A stretch of DNA of 39,886 nucleotides. It comes from JAOZTV01 sp965371805. GTDB lineage: Bacteria; Acidobacteriota; Aminicenantia; UBA2199. The position numbers and the translations under genes are program-made. Positions within the stretch are counted from its first letter, which is position 1. Each line of letters opens with the position of its first letter. Below are positions 7,122-15,453 of the stretch, in pieces. The stretch lies in contig CBDUZW010000049.1 of the NCBI GenBank assembly GCA_965371805.1, positions 1 through 39,886 of the forward strand, written 5' to 3'. The notes under the pieces are model-generated. The model was given only the letters and a program-made list of their open reading frames with translations. It did no database searches and was not told the DNA's origin.

Positions 7122-10100
7122 TTATTGCTTTCCATTTAAATACCGGATATTATATTTTTTTTGAAGTTTTTTTGCAACTTTATCTATTTTGCCGGAAGAC
7201 GGAATCGGAGCCAATGTTTCATTGTCTTTTGTATACAGGTCCATATCTTTACACCACCCATTTGTTTCAAGCACAATTACTCTTGACCAACCTGTTTTGA
7301 CAGGAAACTCCGGTTCTATGAACTCCATTGAAATGCCTTCTCCTGCTCTAAATATTGCAAGTGCATTATCTTTTTTATTTATAAGTTCCTTAACCTTGCC
7401 AAGCCGGGTATAATTTCCTTCAAGAGTCCGGGTATCCCAGAGTGGTTTTCTATTAGAAAAATCATAATATGGGAGATGTTGAGGTTTTTCCGTTCTCTCA
7501 GGGAAACCGATCTCTTCAAGGATTGCCCTATCCAGTTTCAACTCTATTCTTTCAACTTCTGAACATTTTTGAGAAAATGCTATGAAAATTTTATCCCAAT
7601 ATATTTCCTGATTTGTACTAATACGTATTTTTTTAACCCCTTCTAAATTGTTCCCAAGCGGGACAGACATCTGTCTTGGCATTCCTGCAGGATATCCAAA
7701 CTGATCCAGTAGAATCTCCCAATTGCCATCAGGTCTTTCAATTTCAATTGTTGGTGCCCTGTAGGATGCACCAGCCTGCCATGAAGCAAAACTTGTTTGG
7801 GAATACGGGTATTCCACCCACCCGTCAATAACTAAATAAGCATCTCCTGAATATTGATCCAAAGCATGGGAAAATTCAATAGTTAATTTATGGTCTTTTT
7901 TTAACATTCCAATAAAACGGTGATCCAGATCCCCCGGAGGTGCAGCTATTAGATTCCTTGACAAGATAGTGTCAGTTACAATCTCATTACGGTTATTAAA
8001 CGCTTTTACAGGGGATATTTTGTTTTTATAAAAAATAGGTTTTCCTGTCGGCATTGGGCCGGAAATCCCCATTCTTTCATCCAGTGTCATAAACCACCCT
8101 TTCGGAAGATCATATGCAATGAGTTTTACAGAATCCAAATATACGGCCTCTTCCATTGGTTCGGTCAGTTTAATAATATATTTATTGTTTAATGGTTTAA
8201 TCGCATCCTTTGCAAATATGAAGTTTTCCCAGGGTCTGGGTGGAGCATACTCTCCTGGCGCAACGGCATATCCCATCCCCCCCACACCTAAGAGATCGCT
8301 TACAAATTCTATTTTTTCCCCATTCCAGGCAAATAGGACCGGGCATGATGATAATTGTCTTTGTTTTTCAACGATTTTATGGATTTTACCAGTTTTCAAG
8401 TTCAATTCAGTTTGAAAAACTCCATCAGACCAGTCTAAGGCAATAAAATCAATGCTTTTCTTACCATGCATTCCTACCATGACAGGTTGAAAGCTCTGAC
8501 CAGCACCGGAACTATTTTTAAATGTATTAAAAACTGACCATTTTGACCCAATTCTGGCAGATAATTTTGTCCCGATCCCTGAAGAGTTTGAACGCCAGCT
8601 TAAGTTATCTTTTTTGGTTCCGGCTAATTTTATTAAAGCAAAATCATGTCTTCCTGAGCCGGGTGTCCACAGGACCGGTTTGTTTTTTGAATTAAGCCCA
8701 ATGATTGAAGGTCCTTTTAAAGAGTTAATAGAAGTCCAGGCTGTCAGTCTTTTATCTGATATTTTACTTGACCATAAGGTTTTCATTTTTTTTCCATTGA
8801 GTGAAACAGCTCTTAATTGATCTTCCTCCTGATAAAGTAGCTCCTGATTTCCATTTCCATTAATATCAGCTAAAACTATTTGAAAATCAGAAGAAATACT
8901 ATCTTTATTCGCCTTAATCAATGTCTTTTTCTTCCAGAGTTCTTCATTATTTTTTTCCCAAACTGAGATAGTGCCTTCTGAGCTTTGCGTATATATTTCA
9001 ATATTGCCATTTGCATTTATATCTGCACAAACAGCAGTAACAATATCGGAATTAATAAATTCTGTAAATCCTTTTCCCTTATGATATTTCCACAACCTGT
9101 CGTTAATAAAAACCTCATGTGGAGATTTCTTGTTAATAATGATTATATCTGTATCTCTATCATTATCAAGATCTGCAGCAATCAATGATTTTGAATTAAA
9201 AGAAGTTCCGGTTAAGCCATATTCAGCTGCAATCGGACGGTAACTTCCATTTCTATCATTATTCAGTAATTCATTGGCCCCGTTCTCGTTTATCAAAAAA
9301 ATATCGAGGTCTCCATCATGATCTGCATCAAACAGCAAACCATCAATTGTATTTAAATCCCCATTTTCAATTTTACTCTCAATAGATATATTATTCCATC
9401 TATTATTATTGCCCTGTTGCCAGAGCTGGTTTTTCCCGTTTCTGCAAAAATATACATCAGTGATCGTATCATTATTGAGATCTCCCCATAGTGCAGTATT
9501 AACATTACTAATTCTAGAAAGAGGGTGGTTCTTGTCAATTGTATACTTTTCATTATGTTTATTCTTTAGAAATATTGCGTTTCCTTTTTCTGAACCGAAA
9601 TTTACAGCTCCAGAAATAAAAACATCTAATCTACCATCTCCATTGATATCACAAATTGTTATTGAACTGTTTTTTTTTATTTTTGACTCATTCCGGGAAA
9701 GCCAATTGATATTCTTGTCTTCAAAAAAAAAGTCTGCTTTCTGGAAAACAGGACCAGCTGGATTTTTTAGAGCCTCTTCTTCATTTAGATCAATTGCTAT
9801 TACTTCACCTCTTTTTCCCATTTTTGTGTACTTAAATTCCAACGACCTTACTCTCGGATTATTCTTGATTTTTTGAAAATCCTTGATTTTTTGCATTGCA
9901 ATATCCCTTTTACCCAATTGTCTATAGGCCTGAACCAGTCCATAATAAGCACTGCTCATATATTGATCAATCGATTTTGCTTTGTTAAAAAAATCTATAG
10001 ATTTCTCATAACGGGATAATTGTAATAAAGTTTTTCCAATAAAATATAAAACTTCCGGGTCAAAAGGCTCTTTTTTCTCAACTGTATAAAAAAAATTTAA

Positions 10101-10475
10101 TGCCTTTTCCGGATTACCTAAATACAGTTCTAATAATCCACTGCAATATAAAGCATGGACATTATGTTTATCTTTTTTTAATGCTTCTTTTAATTGAGCC
10201 AGAGCAATCAATTCGTCCCCTTTTTCCTGACGGTTCAAGGTAGCAATTGCAAGATTTATTTTCAATTCCAGGTTTAAAGGATTTTCTTTAACTAATTTAT
10301 CAAAAATATTTCTGGCTTTTATAAAATCAAATTGTCCCATATAGGCAATGCCCATATTATTTTCTCTTACAATGTTTTTATTTATCTGCGCATCGGCTGG
10401 ATAAATGCTGAAAAACATTATTAATACAGCTAAATATATGTTTTTTTTGAACAAAATGGTTTTTAAATATTTCAT
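7122..10475 (-). CDS. Large secreted TPR + FG-GAP/VCBS protein with conserved C-terminal domain
   Basis: 1117 residues. The signal peptide ends near YPADAQ (~30). TPR repeats span ~35-205 (IAYMGQFDFIKARNIFDKLV, VLYFIGKTLLQLSRYEKSI). FG-GAP/VCBS blades follow from ~265 to ~560 (DINGDGRLDVFISG, DADHDGDLDIFLIN, DLDNDRDTDIIIIN, DINGNGNQELLYQ). The C-terminal ~430 residues contain a motif (CPVLFAWNGEKIEFVSDLLG ... PGEYAPPRPWE) that I associate with large acidobacterial-type FG-GAP/TPR proteins. No enzymatic motif is evident. It starts 21 nt after the chorismatase-like gene, with AAGGGG as ribosome-binding site, so it very likely shares an mRNA with the aromatic pathway genes. An extracellular assembly or binding role is inferred. 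Confidence 0.88.
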   Translation of the reverse strand: MKYLKTILFKKNIYLAVLIMFFSIYPADAQINKNIVRENNMGIAYMGQFDFIKARNIFDKLVKENPLNLELKINLAIATLNRQEKGDELIALAQLKEALKKDKHNVHALYCSGLLELYLGNPEKALNFFYTVEKKEPFDPEVLYFIGKTLLQLSRYEKSIDFFNKAKSIDQYMSSAYYGLVQAYRQLGKRDIAMQKIKDFQKIKNNPRVRSLEFKYTKMGKRGEVIAIDLNEEEALKNPAGPVFQKADFFFEDKNINWLSRNESKIKKNSSITICDINGDGRLDVFISGAVNFGSEKGNAIFLKNKHNEKYTIDKNHPLSRISNVNTALWGDLNNDTITDVYFCRNGKNQLWQQGNNNRWNNISIESKIENGDLNTIDGLLFDADHDGDLDIFLINENGANELLNNDRNGSYRPIAAEYGLTGTSFNSKSLIAADLDNDRDTDIIIINKKSPHEVFINDRLWKYHKGKGFTEFINSDIVTAVCADINANGNIEIYTQSSEGTISVWEKNNEELWKKKTLIKANKDSISSDFQIVLADINGNGNQELLYQEEDQLRAVSLNGKKMKTLWSSKISDKRLTAWTSINSLKGPSIIGLNSKNKPVLWTPGSGRHDFALIKLAGTKKDNLSWRSNSSGIGTKLSARIGSKWSVFNTFKNSSGAGQSFQPVMVGMHGKKSIDFIALDWSDGVFQTELNLKTGKIHKIVEKQRQLSSCPVLFAWNGEKIEFVSDLLGVGGMGYAVAPGEYAPPRPWENFIFAKDAIKPLNNKYIIKLTEPMEEAVYLDSVKLIAYDLPKGWFMTLDERMGISGPMPTGKPIFYKNKISPVKAFNNRNEIVTDTILSRNLIAAPPGDLDHRFIGMLKKDHKLTIEFSHALDQYSGDAYLVIDGWVEYPYSQTSFASWQAGASYRAPTIEIERPDGNWEILLDQFGYPAGMPRQMSVPLGNNLEGVKKIRISTNQEIYWDKIFIAFSQKCSEVERIELKLDRAILEEIGFPERTEKPQHLPYYDFSNRKPLWDTRTLEGNYTRLGKVKELINKKDNALAIFRAGEGISMEFIEPEFPVKTGWSRVIVLETNGWCKDMDLYTKDNETLAPIPSSGKIDKVAKKLQKKYNIRYLNGKQ

Positions 10476-10496
10476 GAATTGTACACCCCTTATTTA

Positions 10497-11675
10497 TTAA
10501 ATAATGTTAAATTCCAAAATTCCTTCAATCTCTATTAATAATTTTTCTCTACAAATATCTGATATCAAATAAAGTATATCAACATTATGAAATTCTTTTT
10601 TGAAAATTTTTTTAACTTTTGCAATATCTTTGTTTTTTTTTATATAGACTCTTATATTTGTAAAAGAGGACTCCTTAGTTAATATTTTGTATTTTAGCAG
10701 GTTTTCGTTTGATATTAATGTTCTTATATTATTAATTGTATTTAAGGTCTGCTTCTCAATACTTGAATCGATGATAGTAGATTGTCCGCTTATAGCAGCA
10801 GTTCCAGAAACAAAAACCCATCCATCTTGATTATATTTAACAGCCTTTGCCCTCTCGAATTTAGGAGTCGTTAAAGCTGCAAAATTTTTCCTGAATTCTC
10901 CTACCAGAACTTCATGTGAATATTTATATGCATCATGCTGGAGTGGATTTGATATTGCTGTCACCTCTATCTTATCTGAAAACTCAGAAGCAATAAACTC
11001 GGCAACAATCCCACCGGCATTCATTCCTATCCCGGTTGCTGAAGGATATCCATTTATAAAATTACATTTATTATAAAATTCAGATCTTACATCATTAAAT
11101 ATCTGGTAATTTTGAAGGCTCTTGCGGGACTGATCAAACCCGGTAATGTTTTCAATATAATTCCATTGCCTGATAATATTTGAAAAGTTCATTTTCTCAA
11201 GAAGAAGAAGTTTTTCCATATAATTAAACACTTCCTGAGTCTGTTCTAAAACTCCTTTTCCCAGGTTATCCGAAGATATTCCACTGCAAAATATAGCCTT
11301 TACACCTTCTGACTTTAAAACACTATACTTAAACTGTTTATAGGTTTTATGTTCAATTTCATATTTATTATCTCTATCTTTTAAAAATGTACATTCTATA
11401 ACTACCTTGTTTTTATCAATGGGGATTTGCCCAATAAATCCTGTTGGAGGAGTATCTCTCTGAAAGAAACTACTCGAAATTTTAATAAAATCATTTTTAA
11501 TTGAGTAAAAAGAACTATTATCAGTATAAAAAAAAACCGTTTGTTTAAGAATGTTTTTTTGAGATATTCCCTCTTTATTTAAGAAAGTGCCTAATTGAGA
11601 TAAACAATTCTCAAATTGTTCTGTATGACTCTCTCCATTTTTTGCTAATATGGATGTAGTTATTATATCAGACAT
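10497..11675 (-). CDS. Chorismatase / RidA-superfamily enzyme (FkbO-Hyg5-XanB2-like)
   Basis: 392 residues, no signal peptide, cytoplasmic. The order of motifs fits the chorismatase family. An N-terminal half has TPPTGFIGQIPIDKNKVVIE. A central RQWNYIENITG is followed by QNYQIFNDVRSEFY and YPSATGIGMNAGG. A RidA/YjgF-like C-terminal half has FERAKAVKYNQDGWVFVSGT. Chorismatases split chorismate into pyruvate plus a cyclohexadiene diol or 3-/4-hydroxybenzoate. Which product is made here cannot be read from the sequence. Context strengthens the call: it follows a DAHP synthase, which feeds the shikimate pathway, by 18 nt. An AAGGGA ribosome-binding site precedes the ATG. A non-chorismate RidA-type deaminase remains possible. 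Confidence 0.65.
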   Translation of the reverse strand: MSDIITTSILAKNGESHTEQFENCLSQLGTFLNKEGISQKNILKQTVFFYTDNSSFYSIKNDFIKISSSFFQRDTPPTGFIGQIPIDKNKVVIECTFLKDRDNKYEIEHKTYKQFKYSVLKSEGVKAIFCSGISSDNLGKGVLEQTQEVFNYMEKLLLLEKMNFSNIIRQWNYIENITGFDQSRKSLQNYQIFNDVRSEFYNKCNFINGYPSATGIGMNAGGIVAEFIASEFSDKIEVTAISNPLQHDAYKYSHEVLVGEFRKNFAALTTPKFERAKAVKYNQDGWVFVSGTAAISGQSTIIDSSIEKQTLNTINNIRTLISNENLLKYKILTKESSFTNIRVYIKKNKDIAKVKKIFKKEFHNVDILYLISDICREKLLIEIEGILEFNII

Positions 11676-11693
11676 AAGAGTCCCTTTTCATGT

Positions 11694-12515
11694 CTAATAA
11701 TCTATACTATTCATAAATTCTGATAATTTATATATTTTTTTTGAAAGTTTTTCAAAATCTGATATTCCCAACTGTTGCTTATCATCACTTAGAGCCTGTT
11801 TTGGATTATTATGAACTTCGATCATTAACCCATCAGTTCCTGAGGCTATTGCAGCAAGACTCATTGGGCCAACAAGACTTCCATCACCTGTTCCGTGAGA
11901 TGGATCAACGATCACTGGAAGCCGGGTTATAGACTTAATTGCTGGAATACTGTTTAAGTCAAGCGTATTTCTATAATGTGACTCAAAGGTTCTTATACCT
12001 CTTTCACATAAGATAACTTTCGAGTTTCCTTCTGACAAAATATATTCAGCCGCATTTAACCATTCATTTATAGTACTATTCATTCCTCTCTTTAACATTA
12101 CCGGTTTATCAATTTTTCCGATAGTTTTAAGAAGAGAATAATTCTGCATATTTCTTGAACCTATTTGCAAAATATCGGCGTATTCACTTACCAATTTTAT
12201 ATCTCTTGTATCCATAACTTCAGTAATAATAGGAAGACCGGTTATTTCGCTGGCTTTTTTAAGTATCTTTAAGCCCTTCTCTCCCAAACCCTGAAAATCA
12301 TAAGGTGAGGTTCTAGGCTTATAAGCGCCACCCCGGAGAATATTTGCACCTGCTTTTTTCACCATTTCAGCTATCTCAACTGTCTGTTTCTCACTCTCAA
12401 CACTACATGGGCCGGCAATCAGAACAAAATCTTTTCCGAAAGTCACATTTCCAACTATGATCTTAAGATTATCTTTTACTTTTAATACTAATTTTAATTT
12501 ATCTGTTTCCATCAT
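11694..12515 (-). CDS. aroF: 3-deoxy-7-phosphoheptulonate (DAHP) synthase, AroA-beta/KDO8P-type
   Basis: 273 residues. Condenses phosphoenolpyruvate and erythrose 4-phosphate to DAHP, the first step of the shikimate pathway. Diagnostic motifs in order: LIAGPCSVES, RGGAYKPRTSPYDFQGLG, EVMDTRD, LQIGSRNMQNYSLL, KPVMLKRGM, ILCERGIRTFE, PVIVDPSHGTG, and IEVHNNP near the end. Length and motifs fit the single-domain or short-N-extension bacterial type Ibeta enzyme. The ~30 residues before GPCSVES are too short for a full ferredoxin-like regulatory domain, so ordinary feedback control may be missing. Two ATGs lie in tandem (12515 and 12512). No Shine-Dalgarno is present and the -10 box ends 10 nt upstream, so the mRNA is probably leaderless or nearly so. 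First gene of the operon running to 7122 and perhaps to 3519. Confidence 0.93.
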   Translation of the reverse strand: MMETDKLKLVLKVKDNLKIIVGNVTFGKDFVLIAGPCSVESEKQTVEIAEMVKKAGANILRGGAYKPRTSPYDFQGLGEKGLKILKKASEITGLPIITEVMDTRDIKLVSEYADILQIGSRNMQNYSLLKTIGKIDKPVMLKRGMNSTINEWLNAAEYILSEGNSKVILCERGIRTFESHYRNTLDLNSIPAIKSITRLPVIVDPSHGTGDGSLVGPMSLAAIASGTDGLMIEVHNNPKQALSDDKQQLGISDFEKLSKKIYKLSEFMNSIDY

Positions 12516-12525
12516 TTATCAAAAT

Positions 12526-12554
12526 ATTATAGTATAAAAATAAGTTAAATTCAA
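12526..12554 (-). promoter_or_regulatory. Consensus -35/-10 promoter of the DAHP synthase operon
   Basis: Minus strand: TTGAAT (12549-12554), 17-bp spacer, perfect TATAAT (12526-12531). Transcription should begin around 12518-12520, only 3-5 nt before the ATG at 12515. There is no ribosome-binding site between them. Confidence 0.75.
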
Positions 12555-12728
12555 TTTATATTTTTATCCTGAAATTTCCATCAAAATTGTCACGAAATGC
12601 TCAAGACGACCGTTATAACAAGTAAAACAATTGAATCGAATGAACAATAGTTTCACTATTTTGAAATGAAGATGATTGAGGTTTATGCAGTTAGAATGGG
12701 CATATTGAGTATTGCAGTAGGTTTTGAT

Positions 12729-13856
12729 TTAAAATTTAGGTTTATTCAGGGTTAATACTGGATATGTTTTATTGCTCCCGCTATTATCCCAGAGAACCTC
12801 TCCACTTATACCTTTATAACCTGACAGCTCTTTTATACCTTTCATTATTGACGCACGATTTAGACCATGTTTTTTTATTGAACCAATTAACATTTTTGTA
12901 CAATCATAGGCATAAATAGCAGAATATGTAATTAGAGATTTATGTCTCTTCAAATATCTGATACCAATGGAACTATTTAAAATATTTTTTTTTAATGAAA
13001 AAGGCTCAATAAAATAAAAGGGGAATAAATAGCTTCTTTTTAACTCATTGGATTTTAGTTCTGATATCCAGGTAGTAAATATTGGAATTGTCATTTTTCT
13101 CTTTTGAAATATTGACAATAATAGTAATAATTTTTTCTTACTCAGCGATAATAAAATTCCATCCGGATTTGTCTTTTTTATCCGTTCTCCTATTATTTGA
13201 GCATCATATTTAAGCTTGTTTATATTTATATGAAAGAGAGGTGGGTTTTTATTCTCCTCTAAAACCTTTATTATTTCAATAGCCGTTATTCTGAAGTCAT
13301 GAGCAGTTTCTGAAATTATTCCAAGCCTTTTTAACCCCTTTTTTTTTATACCATCCCTATATAAAATCTCCGCCTGTTTTTTGTCATCCGGTGCTAATCT
13401 GAAAATCCAGGGGACACCTGTCATTGTTAACGATGGATCGGTTGTTATTGGGGCAAGAACTGTAATATGAATTTTAGCCGCTATCTGCAGTGCAATATGA
13501 CTCGCACCATTTTTATGGGCGATAATCCCTAAGACATGATCTTTATAGATCAGGTCTATTACATCCCTGGATCCTGATCTCCATGGATCTTCAGACCATC
13601 GTCTTTTTATACAGAATTTTTTACCCTCAAAGCCTCCCTTTTCATTTTCTTCATCAATTGCCAATATCACTCCCCTTAATATCTCATGACCTTCAGGAAC
13701 AAATAAACCAATAGGAATACAATCAAGTAATTTGGGATCAATTACCTTAGTTTTAACACCAAAAAAAGTCCTCTCATTCTCCTTGAAATTTTTATATACC
13801 TTATTTTGTGATTGAACTGATATGACTAGAGAAAAAAAGAGTAGAAAGTAAGCAAT
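12729..13856 (-). CDS. LivJ/K-type periplasmic ligand-binding protein with abnormal start (second of tandem pair)
   Basis: About 375 residues of a type-1 periplasmic binding protein (Peripla_BP_6). Motifs: IPIGLFVPEG, LRGVILAIDEENEKGGFEG, VLGIIAHKNGASHIALQIAA, TMTGVPWIFRLAPDD, and KGISGEVLWDNSGSN near the end. It is a paralog of the gene immediately upstream. The signal peptide is clear (KKIAYFLLFFSLVISVQSQ), but no ATG, GTG or TTG is in frame where it should begin. A good Shine-Dalgarno (GGAG) lies 8 nt before an ATT at 13856, preceded by GTA-AAA-AAA. Reading further upstream stays open to an ATG at 14132, but only through the dispersed repeat, giving an implausible N-terminus. Either ATT is used, the start was lost by a small deletion, or the gene is a recent pseudogene. 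Confidence 0.75.
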   Translation of the reverse strand: MAYFLLFFSLVISVQSQNKVYKNFKENERTFFGVKTKVIDPKLLDCIPIGLFVPEGHEILRGVILAIDEENEKGGFEGKKFCIKRRWSEDPWRSGSRDVIDLIYKDHVLGIIAHKNGASHIALQIAAKIHITVLAPITTDPSLTMTGVPWIFRLAPDDKKQAEILYRDGIKKKGLKRLGIISETAHDFRITAIEIIKVLEENKNPPLFHININKLKYDAQIIGERIKKTNPDGILLSLSKKKLLLLLSIFQKRKMTIPIFTTWISELKSNELKRSYLFPFYFIEPFSLKKNILNSSIGIRYLKRHKSLITYSAIYAYDCTKMLIGSIKKHGLNRASIMKGIKELSGYKGISGEVLWDNSGSNKTYPVLTLNKPKF

Positions 13857-13880
13857 TTTTTTTACTCCTGTACAACAAAA

Positions 13881-14082
13881 GCGTGAGGATATTTCCCTGA
13901 AAGATTTCGCTAAAAGAAATCTTAATGACCGACCAGAGGAAGGGAACCGAAGGTGAGCATGTGATGAACATGCGAATAACCGTGCCCCGCAGGGAACGAA
14001 GTATGTCTGAGTGAGTGAGGACCGGAGAAAGAAATTGAGCACAATTTCGAACGTTAGCGCAAGGGATATGCCTGGAAGCGCC
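13881..14082 (+). repeat. Dispersed structured repeat, copy B (202 bp)
   Basis: Shares its core (13978-14056) with copy A at ~90% identity and carries the same related end motifs (GAGGATATTTCCCTGAAAG near 13885; AAGGGATATGCCTGGAAGC near 14061). It has an additional ~77 bp with two perfect hairpins: AAGATTTC/GAAATCTT (13901-13923, 7-nt loop) and GCATGT/ACATGC (13957-13973, 5-nt loop). The shared hairpin GAAATTG/CAATTTC is at 14031-14048. It lies between two paralogous binding-protein genes, next to the damaged 5' end of the downstream one. No transposase is present; it resembles a MITE or other palindromic intergenic element. Confidence 0.85.
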
Positions 14083-14148
14083 CCATACAATAGCAACTTC
14101 AAATTCCTAAGAAATATAATTCTTAAATACATATCAAGATTACTTTAT

Positions 14149-15453
14149 TCAATTAAAAATTTCCTTATAAGTATAAAACTCCCATTTTCTGTTCTTTATT
14201 ATTGCAATACTCGGCATACTGATATTATTATAAAAATTGTCGAATATCTTAGTTCCGGATACCCCTCTTATTGTTTTTATATTTGCCATTTCATCTCTAA
14301 TTCTATATCTGTTTAATCCACCTTTCTCAATTGCTTTTATAACCATATTTATGCCATCATAGGCATGAGATGCATATGCCTCCGGCTCTTCACCAAATCG
14401 TTCCATATATTTGTTTTTGAACTCTGCCTGAATGGTGTCATTTTCTGTAGGATCATAAGGATATCCTGCCAGAACATTTCCTATTTTTTTTCCTGCAATT
14501 TTAAAAAACTCTGCAGAAACCATACGGTCACTTCCAACAAATAATTGGTCCATATTTAAAGCCCTCATCTGTTTTAATATGGTCGCAGATTCTCTGAGGT
14601 CGCCATAGGTAATAACTACATCAGGATTCATTTCTTTTATTTTTTTTAGCTGTTTTGTAAAATCTGTATCTCCATTATTATAGTTCAATTCAATAATAAA
14701 AGGGAGACCTGATCTCCTTGATGCATCTCTGAATTCATCTATCCCTATTCTACCATACCTGTTATTTGCTCTTAATGCTGCTATTTTTTTTAATTTTAAT
14801 TTTTTAAAGATATAATCAGCAAGAAAATAACACATCAATCTATCACTGCTTATATTTCGGAATGCCCAGGGGATACCAGTTTCACTAAAAGTTGGATCTG
14901 TGTCCCCTGTATTAATCATAGGAACTTCAGCTTTTAATGCAACCCTGATCGCTATATGGCTGTTCGCTCCATCAATTGTCCCCAGGATTGCCCAGACCTT
15001 CTCTTTATAGGCAAAATGGATAATTTCATTTCCGCTTGCACCCCATAAGCCATTATCGTTTCTGACAACCAGCTCATATGGAAGCTTTCTCTTTATATAT
15101 CCACCTTTTTTATTTGCATCTTCAATAGCAAGAATAGCTCCCTGAAACATTTTTTTGCCCATTTCCAATTCAAAAGAAGAGAGCCCGGTCGCGACAGAGA
15201 CAGTAGGTTTGATGGGACCTAAAAAGCCTATTTTTACCGAAGAAAGATCTTTAGGTTCTGCTTTCTCTCTTCCATATCCTGTAAATTTCAGTAGATCTAC
15301 ATAGAATCGTTTATATGGTTTTTGAAATTTTTTAAAAGGCTGGTACTCCTTTGGTGTATTATAATTATTTTCTTTTTTTTGTTTTGATTTTTCTTCACTA
15401 TAGCCTGAAACAATAAGTATTAGAAATATCAATAGTAGAAAAATGTTTTTCAT
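14149..15453 (-). CDS. LivJ/K-type branched-chain-amino-acid-like periplasmic binding protein
   Basis: 434 residues from the ATG at 15453, chosen because this ATG overlaps the stop of the preceding gene (ATGA) and follows GAGGAAAG. The signal peptide is MKNIFLLLIFLILIVSGYS. The mature Peripla_BP_6 fold has VKIGFLGPIKP, FQGAILAIEDANKKGGYIK, WAILGTIDGANSHIAIRVA, FSETGIPWAFRNISSD, KKIAALRANNRYGRIGIDEF, PDVVITYGD and AYASHAYDGINMVIKAIEKG. Family members bind amino acids, amides, urea or aromatic acids; the ligand here is unknown. No ABC permease or ATPase is in the window, so it may act as a sensor or as part of a surface complex, or use a distant transporter. Tandem paralog of the gene at 12729. 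Confidence 0.9.
   Translation of the reverse strand: MKNIFLLLIFLILIVSGYSEEKSKQKKENNYNTPKEYQPFKKFQKPYKRFYVDLLKFTGYGREKAEPKDLSSVKIGFLGPIKPTVSVATGLSSFELEMGKKMFQGAILAIEDANKKGGYIKRKLPYELVVRNDNGLWGASGNEIIHFAYKEKVWAILGTIDGANSHIAIRVALKAEVPMINTGDTDPTFSETGIPWAFRNISSDRLMCYFLADYIFKKLKLKKIAALRANNRYGRIGIDEFRDASRRSGLPFIIELNYNNGDTDFTKQLKKIKEMNPDVVITYGDLRESATILKQMRALNMDQLFVGSDRMVSAEFFKIAGKKIGNVLAGYPYDPTENDTIQAEFKNKYMERFGEEPEAYASHAYDGINMVIKAIEKGGLNRYRIRDEMANIKTIRGVSGTKIFDNFYNNISMPSIAIIKNRKWEFYTYKEIFN

Noticed and set aside
9409..9876. 155-codon plus-strand ORF antisense to the TPR/FG-GAP gene
   Set aside because: Lies wholly within a strongly supported minus-strand coding region and has no ribosome-binding site or recognisable domain.
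12645..12660. Terminator hairpin AATAGT-ttc-ACTATT after the second binding-protein gene
   Set aside because: Stem of six mostly A-T pairs and no T tract; could be chance in A+T-rich DNA.
14011..14316. Plus-strand ORF whose start (MSEDRRKKLSTIS) matches the N-terminal extension of the gene at 6982
   Set aside because: Both peptides are translations of the dispersed DNA repeat; the frames diverge outside it and the 14011 ORF runs antisense into a binding-protein gene.
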